This document shows positions 54,954 to 63,000 of a stretch of DNA of 64,000 nt, in pieces. The notes below the pieces were generated by a model. That model did not search any database. It saw nothing but the letters and a program-made list of their open reading frames with translations, and was not told the DNA's origin. Origin of the DNA: Flavobacterium sp. 9 (GTDB lineage: Bacteria > Bacteroidota > Bacteroidia > Flavobacteriales > Flavobacteriaceae); NCBI RefSeq assembly GCF_002754195.1, contig NZ_PEEU01000001.1, positions 1,488,001 through 1,552,000 of the forward strand, in the 5' to 3' direction. Numbering within the stretch: the first letter of the stretch is position 1; every line of letters starts with the position of its first letter. Made by a program: the position numbers and the translations under genes.

Positions 54954-55020
54954 TATTCGAAAATTATAAAGTTTAATTCTGCACCGGAATAAAAAGACAA
55001 AACCGCTAAAAAACAAAAAA

Positions 55021-55491
55021 ATGCCAGACGAAACAGCCATACAAAACTTAAAAGAAAAATACGGAACCGTATTAAAACTTACCTCAGCCGACGAATTAAC
55101 AACCACTTATTGCAAAAAACCTTCGTTCAATACCTTCTTAAACTATCAAAATATATACAAAGACAATCCGCATGAAGCAATCTTGTTTTTATTTAAGGAA
55201 TGTGTTCTTGATCAGGAAAACTATGATGATGAATTCATGCTTTCGGCAGGAAATTCAATTGTTGCTATGATCAAAAAAGACAGCGAATTTACGATAGATG
55301 CAACTCCGCAAAAAGACGAATTCAAAAAATCGGCTGCACTTATTAGACAAGCTTTTCAGGTCGATCCTTATCAACTTTCTATGGATGAGTTTTACAAACT
55401 TCTAGAAGAAGCTCTTTGGTTACAAAAACACAACGAGAAAAGAATGGAAAATACAATCATGACCGCTTTTGCACAAACATTTTCAAATTAA
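55021..55491 (+). CDS. Possible tail assembly chaperone-like protein
   Basis: This 156-residue protein is mostly helical and acidic (AIQNLKEKYGTVLKLTSADELTTTYCKKPSF, then AILFLFKECVLDQENYDDEFMLSAGNSIVAM). The pattern of a short beta start followed by helices resembles phage tail assembly chaperones of the gpG type in Bacteroidota phages. The function is inferred from size, composition and place upstream of the hub and spike genes. Confidence 0.55.
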   Translation: MPDETAIQNLKEKYGTVLKLTSADELTTTYCKKPSFNTFLNYQNIYKDNPHEAILFLFKECVLDQENYDDEFMLSAGNSIVAMIKKDSEFTIDATPQKDEFKKSAALIRQAFQVDPYQLSMDEFYKLLEEALWLQKHNEKRMENTIMTAFAQTFSN

Positions 55492-55511
55492 AAAACAAAA
55501 AATAAATCATT

Positions 55512-56069
55512 ATGAAATTCAATTTTAATGTAAATGAAGTTTTAGATACCAAAGATCCCGAATACACAGGTATTAATTATAACGAATCTGAATCGAAAGA
55601 TTTTATTATCGACAAAACCGGAGGCGAATTTAACTTAAGAGTCTTTGCTCCATTAGTTTTTGAACCTTTGGTAAAAGCCGATCTTAATCTGCCAAGTTTA
55701 CGAATAGATGCCGTTACCGTAAATCTAAATCGTTCAAAAGTCATCAAAAAAGAAGGAATCGAAGGAAGAGATTCAACCATAAAAGAGCACATTACAAATG
55801 GCGATTTCAGCGTTTCGATAGAAGGATTAATTGCAAGTGAAACCGGAGATGAATATCCAAAAGAAAAGCTTTTTTTATTGAAACAATTCTTAAATGCGCC
55901 TTATTCTTTAAGAGTAACACACGCAATTTTGAACCGATTTGGTATTTATGAATTAGTGATCGACTCCTATTCTATCCCATCAATTTCGGGAACAAAAAAC
56001 ATTCAAAAATTTACTGCCAGCGCCACATCAGATGAAACTGTAGAACTAATAATCAGAGACAATGCTTAA
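55512..56069 (+). CDS. Baseplate/tail structural protein (DUF6046-like)
   Basis: This 185-residue protein is all-beta in composition, with FDLRVFAPLVFEPL-type strands near residue 42, SLRIDAVTVNLNRSKVIKKEG near 65 and FLLKQFLNAPYSLRVTHAILNRFGIYELVI in the second half. It resembles the DUF6046 proteins found with Bacteroidota phage tails. It overlaps the hub gene by 8 nt, implying translational coupling. A connector between hub and tube is plausible. Confidence 0.6.
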   Translation: MKFNFNVNEVLDTKDPEYTGINYNESESKDFIIDKTGGEFNLRVFAPLVFEPLVKADLNLPSLRIDAVTVNLNRSKVIKKEGIEGRDSTIKEHITNGDFSVSIEGLIASETGDEYPKEKLFLLKQFLNAPYSLRVTHAILNRFGIYELVIDSYSIPSISGTKNIQKFTASATSDETVELIIRDNA

Positions 56070-57366
56070 ACTAAATGCCCGAATCAAAGTCTACGAAACG
56101 ATACGACTTATTCCAACTCCAAAATATTATGAATTTACTTATGTCAAAAATGTAGACATAAACAGTTCGTACAAATCCCTGACCGATACAGCAACTCTTG
56201 TAATGCCCAAAAAAGTATATACGGATACTAAAGGATTCGACCAAAACTTATTTGCAAATGCAAGCGGTGAAGAAAAAACAATACATGATTTCTTTAAAGT
56301 CGAAAATTTCATCGAAATATTTCTGGGATATGATGGCGATTACAAACCGGCTTTCAGAGGTTATATTACAGGAGTTCAATCAGATATAACAACTGCTACA
56401 ATAACTTGTGAAGACACAATGTATGCTTTCAAAAAAGTAAAAGCCGTAAAAGATGACGATGTTCAAAACAAAAATGATGTTCTAAATCTTGTTGCAACAA
56501 ATCCAACAACAAATGTTGAAAATTTTAATCCTAAAACTTTTTTCGAAAAAAGAATTAAAGAATTAAAATTACCTTTTAAAGTAAATGCACTTGACGAAGA
56601 ATTGGGTAATATACTGGTTAACAGAAACCAAAGTCTGGCACAAGTTTTTGAAATGTTAAAAGACAAAGGAATCTATACTTATTTTAAAACCGAACTAACC
56701 GGTCCTGTTCTTACCATTACCAATAATCCGCAACAGCATACTTTTGCTGAATTGGGCGGATTTATCACTCGAAATTTCATCAAAAGTCCGTTGGCTGGAA
56801 CACTTGTCAAAAAGTTAATCAATCAGGGACTTAGTATTTTAAGTTCTCAATTGGATAAAGCCGGGAAATCAATTTCCGGAAGTTTTCCCGGAAAAGCACG
56901 TTTTAGATTTCGTTATAATATTATCGAAGACAAATTAGTTGTCGTTAACGAATCTACGAAAAACACGCGTACTCGAGTTGAGAAATACTTTAAGAACTCA
57001 AACACTCCAATTTACATTGAATTAGGCGATCCGAACGGACAATTAACAAAAACCCATGTTTTGCATAATGATACTGACGATTTGCCAAATGATCCAACTG
57101 CTTTCAAAAAAACAACTACGCAAATAGCTTCAGAATTGTATCAATATGCCGCTTTGAGAGCAATGGAATCTAAGCCAAGCGGGTTTGAGGGTTCTTTCCT
57201 GACTTTTGGTGAGCCTTTTGTGCGACCTACAGACAAGGTGATTCTTGAAAACGCAAAGGATAAAGAGAAAAATGGAACTTTTCAGGTCGAAAAAGTAGAA
57301 CGAAGTTTTGGCGAAAACGGTTACAGACAAAGGATTTTTATAGGACGAAGAGTAGAAGCAATTTAA
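56062..57366 (+). CDS. Baseplate hub protein (gpD/gp27-like)
   Basis: This 434-residue protein has the order expected of a gpD/gp27 hub. A beta-rich N-terminal domain (1-120) contains EIFLGYDGDYKPAFRGYITGVQSDI, a typical hub strand pair. A middle helical part follows (LNLVATN, SLAQVFEMLKDKGIYTYF) and a C-terminal beta domain ends VEKVERSFGENGYRQRIFIGRRV. The hub joins the tail tube to the spike. It lies directly before the spike gene, as in Mu- and P2-like phages. Confidence 0.8.
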   Translation: MLKLNARIKVYETIRLIPTPKYYEFTYVKNVDINSSYKSLTDTATLVMPKKVYTDTKGFDQNLFANASGEEKTIHDFFKVENFIEIFLGYDGDYKPAFRGYITGVQSDITTATITCEDTMYAFKKVKAVKDDDVQNKNDVLNLVATNPTTNVENFNPKTFFEKRIKELKLPFKVNALDEELGNILVNRNQSLAQVFEMLKDKGIYTYFKTELTGPVLTITNNPQQHTFAELGGFITRNFIKSPLAGTLVKKLINQGLSILSSQLDKAGKSISGSFPGKARFRFRYNIIEDKLVVVNESTKNTRTRVEKYFKNSNTPIYIELGDPNGQLTKTHVLHNDTDDLPNDPTAFKKTTTQIASELYQYAALRAMESKPSGFEGSFLTFGEPFVRPTDKVILENAKDKEKNGTFQVEKVERSFGENGYRQRIFIGRRVEAI

Positions 57367-57376
57367 AAAAACAAAA

Positions 57377-58375
57377 ATGGGAAATATAACAGATCTAATA
57401 AAAGATGTCGCCAATAAAAATCAAATGATTGAAACTTTTGCGGCAAAAGTCATCGAAATAAATAATGAAACAGAATCACCTCATAATACAAAAGATGCTT
57501 ATACGGTAAATATTATGCGTGCCGATGGCGCCATACTTAAAAACGTACGATTGAAAGCTTCAATACTTGATGTAGAACAAGGAATTATTACTATTCCTAA
57601 AAAAGACAGCTGGGTTTTAGCTACCATTATTGACGGAGTAGAAACGAGAGCGTTTGTTTCGCAGTTTTCTGAAGTCGACAGAATTATGGGAAGAATACAA
57701 GCTACAAATGACCCAAAGTTATTTCTTGATTATAGCGCTGATGGCAATAAACTATATGTCCGCTATATAAAAACCGATATCCAAACGGAAAGCGATGAAA
57801 ATAAAATTGTAAATATTGCGCAAATAGAATTCAACAAGAATCAAGATTTTAAAATTAGTTATTTTGATGATGATGAAAAACCATTGGCAATTACAGATTT
57901 CACATCTAACAGCTTAACAACAACTTTTAACTCCATTGAAAACAAAGAAGTAAAGGAGCGCTTAGTTCTGACTGCTTCAAAAGAAAATGTTTCTTTCAAA
58001 TTTAAAAACAGCACAGGCAAAGAATTAAATTCAATGGTTGCAACTCCTGAGAATTATGCCATTTTATTAAAAAACGATGACGATAAAAAGCAAGCTTCTC
58101 TCGCTATTGAAAGAAGTAAAATAGCAGCATACTTATTCGAAGATGATGAGCTTAAGAAACTATCATTTGAACTAAACGGAGAAAGCGATAGTATTCGATT
58201 AAAAAAAGATGATCAGAATTTAATTGAACTAAAAGGAAAAACAGCCATTACTTTAAAAAGCGAAGGAGATATTAACATCGAAGCAAAAAATATAAATATT
58301 AAATCGACTGAAAAAATCAATATTAATGCCACAGGAGATACTATTATTAGCGGAGATAATGTAAAAATCAATTAA
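57377..58375 (+). CDS. Tail spike / baseplate protein V (gp5- or VgrG-like)
   Basis: This 332-residue protein has an OB-fold-like start (about 20-110) with NIMRADGAILKNVRLKAS and ITIPKKDSWVLATIID, a middle beta region, and a C-terminal triple-stranded beta-helix needle with repeats (LKSEGDINIEAKNINI, then KININATGDTIISGDNVKIN). It is the membrane-piercing needle. No lysozyme domain is in it; that activity may be supplied by the large hydrolase. The PAAR-like gene follows after 3 nt. Confidence 0.85.
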   Translation: MGNITDLIKDVANKNQMIETFAAKVIEINNETESPHNTKDAYTVNIMRADGAILKNVRLKASILDVEQGIITIPKKDSWVLATIIDGVETRAFVSQFSEVDRIMGRIQATNDPKLFLDYSADGNKLYVRYIKTDIQTESDENKIVNIAQIEFNKNQDFKISYFDDDEKPLAITDFTSNSLTTTFNSIENKEVKERLVLTASKENVSFKFKNSTGKELNSMVATPENYAILLKNDDDKKQASLAIERSKIAAYLFEDDELKKLSFELNGESDSIRLKKDDQNLIELKGKTAITLKSEGDINIEAKNINIKSTEKININATGDTIISGDNVKIN

Positions 58376-58378
58376 ATT

Positions 58379-59008
58379 ATGGCTACCAAATATGTATGTA
58401 AAGGTGCATTATGTGCCTGCGATAAAGGTGGTATTGGGGGTGTTTTGGACGTGAAATCTCAAAACAAAATTTTTATTCAGGAAAAATTGATGGCTACCGA
58501 TAGTGATATAACTTTCGAAACTCCTCTTACTGGAATCTGTTCAATAACTCAAAAAACATGTAGTCCTGCTTTAGTGCCTAAATGGGAAAAACCTGCAAGT
58601 AATGTATTCGAAGGAGATAAAAAAGCTCTTTTACAAACCTCAACCCTAAAATGTACTGTTGGAGGAAATATCAATATTACAGATCCGCTTCAAACTGGGC
58701 CAAAAATAGTTGTACTTGATAATTATTCACCGCCTGTGATAACACCTTTGACAAAGGAAATATTAAATATTACCTGGAAAAATGGAGATTTGGATAGTGA
58801 AATAGATACTGCAAATATTGGAGACAAAGTAAGTCTGGTTGTAGAAACAAAAAACTACAAAGAAGGAGAAACAGTCGTTGTTATAATAGATGAGATGGAC
58901 GGAAAAGACGTCAAAGAAAACACCAAACAAGTAAAATTTACTGGTGAAGTAAATGCAGATGGGCTTGCCATTTTAAAAGAAGAAATCGCAATTGAAAATG
59001 TAAACTAA
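58379..59008 (+). CDS. PAAR-like (DUF4280) spike tip with Ig-like extension
   Basis: This 209-residue protein has a DUF4280/PAAR-like core (about 1-115) rich in cysteine (VCKGALCACDKGG, TGICSITQKTCSPALV, TLKCTVGG), expected to sharpen the spike. It is followed by a C-terminal beta-sandwich extension (about 120-209, ITWKNGDLDSEIDTANIGDKV). Such extensions carry or dock effectors in Bacteroidota injection systems. The next gene is a candidate effector, 10 nt away. Confidence 0.8.
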   Translation: MATKYVCKGALCACDKGGIGGVLDVKSQNKIFIQEKLMATDSDITFETPLTGICSITQKTCSPALVPKWEKPASNVFEGDKKALLQTSTLKCTVGGNINITDPLQTGPKIVVLDNYSPPVITPLTKEILNITWKNGDLDSEIDTANIGDKVSLVVETKNYKEGETVVVIIDEMDGKDVKENTKQVKFTGEVNADGLAILKEEIAIENVN

Positions 59009-59018
59009 TAACTAAAAA

Positions 59019-60026
59019 ATGGACAGAACATTTAGAATAAAAGAAGTTAATGGTAACACTAGTTTTCAAGATAAGAAGTTATTTGTAAAAAAAAAGCCAA
59101 TAAATCTTATGATTGTCCTGGACGATGATAGTAAGGACCAATTTAGCGATACAAAAAATAATATTTGGGCGATAAGATACAATCAGACATTTTCTGACAT
59201 CGCTTTTTTTCAAGCTTTAAGCGACAAATACGAATTTAAAAACATTTGTATTGTACATCATGGATATACTTTTTCCGATCGCTCTTTCAATGAGGATAAC
59301 AAAATACATTTGGATACGACGGTTATGAAGGAAATAAAGAAAGCTGTCTTAGCTGTTGGAGAAGAACCCCTAAAAATTACGGACGAATATATAATGCAAG
59401 TTTTTGAAAAAAGTAAAACGATCACAATTTTAAACATTCCATTACCTAATAAAACAACGAAAAAACTAATTGGTGTTCCAAAAAAATGGATTCAGGCTTT
59501 TTTTAGTTTAAAAATTATAATAAAAGGTTTGTTAGATAATGGTTGTCTGTTTTCCGCCGCATGTTGGGAAGGAAAAACTCCAGATTTTCTAATTGAATTG
59601 GCTAGCTTTTCAGATAAAAAAATTAAAGTATTTGGAAGTATTAATTACATTAAAGTAAGTCAAACTAATGAATATGAACAACAAGGAAAGCTACTTTTTA
59701 ATGGATATGGTTCCATATTAAATAACTTTTTGGTAGCACCAGAAGATTGGGTTGACACTGGCGGATGGGTATATTATGATTCTGAAACAGCTACCACAAC
59801 TACCACAAAAAAAGACTTATGGATATTTAGTCATAATAGTTCAAAAATATATCAACTAATAAGCAGGACTAAAAGATTAACAACAGAACAAGCTGAAAAA
59901 TTAAATTATGCTCAACAATATTTTTCAAAAAGTTGGGAAACATTTTACATCACTAAATATAAAAAACCTATTTTTGATATTTGGAAAAAAGCAGTAGAAA
60001 CTAAGTATCCTGAATTTAAAGAATAA
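59019..60026 (+). CDS. Candidate effector with caspase-like (clan CD) pattern
   Basis: This 335-residue protein has no signal peptide. Two motifs fit a clan CD cysteine peptidase such as a CHAT or C80/C11 type: NICIVHHGYTFSD with His81-Gly82 at the end of a hydrophobic strand, and GCLFSAACWEGKTPDFLIEL with Cys182, then KIKVFGSINYI, the strand that follows in this fold. It directly follows the PAAR-like gene and is followed after 4 nt by a secreted-type gene, an effector/immunity layout. No other domain is recognised. Function is inferred. Confidence 0.55.
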   Translation: MDRTFRIKEVNGNTSFQDKKLFVKKKPINLMIVLDDDSKDQFSDTKNNIWAIRYNQTFSDIAFFQALSDKYEFKNICIVHHGYTFSDRSFNEDNKIHLDTTVMKEIKKAVLAVGEEPLKITDEYIMQVFEKSKTITILNIPLPNKTTKKLIGVPKKWIQAFFSLKIIIKGLLDNGCLFSAACWEGKTPDFLIELASFSDKKIKVFGSINYIKVSQTNEYEQQGKLLFNGYGSILNNFLVAPEDWVDTGGWVYYDSETATTTTTKKDLWIFSHNSSKIYQLISRTKRLTTEQAEKLNYAQQYFSKSWETFYITKYKKPIFDIWKKAVETKYPEFKE

Positions 60027-60030
60027 ATTT

Positions 60031-60672
60031 ATGACGATTATAAGAATCATTTTGTGTCTTAGCTTATTGACTACAACTATTGCAAACGCACAACGTAAGA
60101 CTTCAAAGCCAAGCGGACCTGAAAGCAATAAGAGTCAAAAAGTAACTGAAACAAACTTTAACCTTTCAAAACGAATTAATTTTTATCCTTTTAATAAAAC
60201 TTCTCAAATAAAAATCATATCGTACAATTTAAATTCTGATGGTATGACCAGAGTTTCAAGCGAAACTTATGACAAAGAAACAGGAAAAACTGTAACAAAT
60301 CTTGATTATAATATTGGTATTGAGCTCCCAAGAAAAAACCTAGATTCACTTTCACTGGAAAATGTAACTCAAATTAAAACCTTAAATCTTTCGCAAGTAG
60401 AAAAATTATCGGATATATTGTACAATACTTGTTCCCGATTAAATGCTAATTGCTCACAGACCATCAGAGGTTGTTACCTGCCAAGAAATGCTATTTTATT
60501 TTTTGACGAGAACGGTAAAGTATTTGAGTATTTAGAAATATGTTTTGAATGTAAAACAAAAGAAACATTTGGAAAAATAGAAAACTTAGATTTAAGTGAT
60601 TATATGTACAACGATTTAGAAAAATATTTTAATAATCTAGGTATCAAAACAAAATACGAAGCATCAAAATAA
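60031..60672 (+). CDS. Secreted-type protein, immunity candidate
   Basis: This 213-residue protein has a signal peptide (1-20, ending ANA) and a mixed body with four cysteines in the second half (CSRLNANC, RGCYLPRN, CFECKTKE). I do not recognise the family. It follows the candidate effector after 4 nt, so it is translated with it. A periplasmic immunity role would fit, but direct evidence is lacking. Confidence 0.6.
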   Translation: MTIIRIILCLSLLTTTIANAQRKTSKPSGPESNKSQKVTETNFNLSKRINFYPFNKTSQIKIISYNLNSDGMTRVSSETYDKETGKTVTNLDYNIGIELPRKNLDSLSLENVTQIKTLNLSQVEKLSDILYNTCSRLNANCSQTIRGCYLPRNAILFFDENGKVFEYLEICFECKTKETFGKIENLDLSDYMYNDLEKYFNNLGIKTKYEASK

Positions 60673-60703
60673 ATTGCTTATCCAAAGTAAGCATGAAAAC
60701 AAA

Positions 60704-60738
60704 AAAAAACTGCAACATAAAGTTGCAGTTTTTTTGTT
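60704..60738. terminator. Bidirectional terminator
   Basis: Perfect stem AAAACTGCAAC / GTTGCAGTTTT with a short loop and A-run/T-run flanks, between the baseplate operon and the convergent repressor gene. Confidence 0.88.
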
Positions 60739-60742
60739 TTAT

Positions 60743-61543
60743 TTAGTTTAGCTTTTTCCTCAAAGTCTCTTCCATTTCGTAGAATTTACTTTCGAGATCG
60801 TGAATCTTTTCATAAATATTAATTGGATCCGGCATTTGTTTAGAAGCATACATACTTGCGTACCAAACTTCCAGAATATCCTCGGCATAAATAGAATACA
60901 TCGGGTAATTTCCGTCTCTGTTATCAGATTTCAGGATTAATTTTCCGCTTTCTCTAATTCGGTTTAAAACCCTTTTTACCACTACTCCATCATTCTTGCT
61001 GATAATAACATAAATTCTTCCGTCAAGAATATCATCAAAATTATCAACGTATTTCCCAAAAAGATAATCTCCGTCATGGATTGTTGTAGACATCGAATTT
61101 CCTTTAATTTCAAAACATCTATAAGTTCCGTTTTTTAGCATTGGCATACTAAATGAAGGAAGCGTTTCCATATATTCCGGATCCGAATAACCGTCTAAAT
61201 AACCTGCACGGGCTTTTACTCCAACAAAATTAATATTTTCTTCACCGTCTTCATTTACCGTAATAATCTTTGGCAGATTTAAACCAACTTCAGCAGTTGT
61301 TTTATTGGTAAAAATTTCATCACTATCTCCAAAAAAATAATCCGGATTTACATTGCAATGTGTAATTATGCTTTGGAGCAAATCAAAACCAGGTTTTGTT
61401 CTTTTTCTATCTCCGTCAGCTTGTAATCTTCCAATCGTGATACTATCTATTGTAGTACTGGTTACTCCTATTAACTTCGCAAATGAGTTATTGTTTAACT
61501 TCATCTCGTCTATAATACGTTTGATCTTAGTATGTATTTCCAT
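60743..61543 (-). CDS. XRE-HTH/S24 peptidase-type phage repressor
   Basis: This 266-residue protein has an N-terminal XRE-like HTH (about 5-75: NNNSFAKLIGVTSTTIDSI) and a C-terminal S24 LexA/CI-like domain. The likely autocleavage bond is Ala113-Gly114 in KARAGYLDG. Ser150 (EIKGNSMSTT) and Lys190 (GVVVKRVL) form the catalytic dyad, and a helical tail follows. RecA-stimulated cleavage after DNA damage would derepress the locus. It is transcribed away from the control region at 61.5-61.8 kb, where operator-like dyads sit. Confidence 0.9.
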   Translation of the reverse strand: MEIHTKIKRIIDEMKLNNNSFAKLIGVTSTTIDSITIGRLQADGDRKRTKPGFDLLQSIITHCNVNPDYFFGDSDEIFTNKTTAEVGLNLPKIITVNEDGEENINFVGVKARAGYLDGYSDPEYMETLPSFSMPMLKNGTYRCFEIKGNSMSTTIHDGDYLFGKYVDNFDDILDGRIYVIISKNDGVVVKRVLNRIRESGKLILKSDNRDGNYPMYSIYAEDILEVWYASMYASKQMPDPINIYEKIHDLESKFYEMEETLRKKLN

Positions 61544-61571
61544 GTTGTAGTTATCTTTATTGTTTTATGTA

Positions 61572-61618
61572 ATATGTTTTAGTCAAAACAAAACATTCCA
61601 CTATATGTTGCAAAGCTA
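61572..61618 (-). promoter_or_regulatory. Repressor gene promoter and operator-like dyads
   Basis: On the minus strand TAGCTTTG (61618 to 61611) is a -7 box. Just downstream is the dyad ATGTTTT-N9-AAAACAT (61574-61596) and a half-site ATATGTT at 61603-61609. Autoregulation is likely. Confidence 0.55.
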
Positions 61619-61745
61619 AATAATATATCTTGAATAATTGCACTCTTTTACTTTTTTTCTTTAAAATAGCTGATTTACAAGCTATTTGTAACTCATTTCT
61701 TATTGTATTACTTGAACATCCAGGATAAATAATTAAATCATATTA

Positions 61746-61808
61746 CTGAAATAACTGCATTTTTTAGTGTAATATGTTGTGCAAATCAAAACATATGTTG
61801 TATATTTG
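61746..61808 (+). promoter_or_regulatory. Locus promoter (degenerate 13-mer) with overlapping operator, tail terminator gene
   Basis: CTGAAATAACTGC (61746-61758, 10 of 13 matching the locus motif), 42 nt, then TATATTTG (61801-61808). Overlapping the spacer is the dyad ATATGTT (61772-61778) / AACATAT (61790-61796) and a further ATATGTTG at 61793-61800. Confidence 0.65.
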
Positions 61809-61827
61809 TAGAAAATAAATCCATCAT

Positions 61828-62403
61828 ATGATTCTAAAAGACTTTTATACCGAAAAAAAGAACGCAATCGAAGCGGAGTTCACTTCTAATGCGCCAACAG
61901 TTCAACTTTATAGTGATGCTGTTTTTAAAACTTCTATCGAAACGCCGTTAGCAATGTTTAAATACGACACTGTAAACTGGGAAACATCTTCTGAAAAAAA
62001 TTACAAAGCAGATGTATCATTTTGTTTGTATATCGTATTGCCAGTTGATACTATTTCATCTACAAGTTATGCAAATGCATTTGATATTGCGCAGCGAATT
62101 GACAAAGCTGTATTATCTGGCAGCAATAGTAATGCTCATATTGACACTAATTCGACATTTAAAATTAGAGAAAAGCAATGTACAAACGAACATACTTACT
62201 GGAACAAAAATGATTATTTCATCTGGGAGATCACTTATAAAACAACATTGATCGAAAACACCTTAAAAAAGAAATACATCCTTTTTAACAACGGACTAAG
62301 CAATGAAGAATTAGAAGATCTGGGATACGACTTAACTTCAGGAATAATCGGGATAAATCCAAATCAGCTTCAGGGAGATATTGATCTAAACACAAATAAT
62401 TAA
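61828..62403 (+). CDS. Possible tail terminator/closure protein
   Basis: This 191-residue soluble protein lies two genes upstream of the sheath. A sandwich-like alpha/beta pattern (FKYDTVNWETSSEKNYKADVSFCLYIVLPV, then SYANAFDIAQRIDKAVL and a late ECE-free strand ENDYFIWEITYKTTLI) resembles small phage tail completion or terminator proteins, which are often encoded before the sheath gene. No catalytic motif. The call is by fold impression and position. Confidence 0.55.
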   Translation: MILKDFYTEKKNAIEAEFTSNAPTVQLYSDAVFKTSIETPLAMFKYDTVNWETSSEKNYKADVSFCLYIVLPVDTISSTSYANAFDIAQRIDKAVLSGSNSNAHIDTNSTFKIREKQCTNEHTYWNKNDYFIWEITYKTTLIENTLKKKYILFNNGLSNEELEDLGYDLTSGIIGINPNQLQGDIDLNTNN

Positions 62404-62516
62404 TCAAAAAAAATATTCATCTAAAATCGTTACATCTATGAATTAAAACTCATAAAATCTAAGCCACCAAAAAACCTAAAGCTAAATCAAATTAATCCCA
62501 TCATTAAATACCACAA

Positions 62517-62696
62517 ATGAAAAGAAGCAGAACACTATTAGACAAAAGGAGAGATTATGTTATTAACTATCTTAATAGAAATCAAGCTAAACAAATGAAA
62601 GTTGTAGTATCTGAACTTTCGGATACTTTGTTCCTGACAGAGCGTACTATTTATACTATTATAAATGAAGGTCTCGCTACTGAAGCCCGAGCTTAA
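62517..62696 (+). CDS. Small HTH protein, candidate regulator
   Basis: This 59-residue basic protein (MKRSRTLLDKRRDYVINYLN) has a helix-turn-helix-like second half (VVVSELSDTLFLTERTIYTIIN), which looks like a recognition helix. It lies between the terminator gene and the sheath, directly before the next locus promoter. It could be a DNA-binding regulator of the tail genes, for instance the activator for the 13-mer, but there is no direct evidence. Confidence 0.65.
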   Translation: MKRSRTLLDKRRDYVINYLNRNQAKQMKVVVSELSDTLFLTERTIYTIINEGLATEARA

Positions 62697-62700
62697 AGCA

Positions 62701-62762
62701 CTGAAACTACTGACTTTGACCATCAAAAAAATTGGAAAAAGCAACATTGAATCTTAAATTTG
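62701..62762 (+). promoter_or_regulatory. Locus promoter: 13-mer plus -7 element, sheath operon
   Basis: CTGAAACTACTGA at 62701-62713, 41 nt, then TAAATTTG at 62755-62762, a perfect -7 consensus. A 238-nt untranslated leader precedes the sheath ATG, and I see no gene in it. Confidence 0.75.
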
Positions 62763-63000
62763 TACTCGATATCAAAAGCAAATTTATCTCTTGGCCAAGA
62801 GCAAAATTCAATTAAAAAATCAGTTTTTACAAATCATCCAAAAATAGAAATTCTGCTTTTTGGATTCTGAATTACAAATAGCATTTCAAATAATAAACCA
62901 TTGACTATAACAAGTTTAACAACTTGTTACAACCCCTCTTTTGCCCTTTTTTGAGCAAAAACCCAAAAACAAATTTTTAAACAATTAAACATTTTATATT

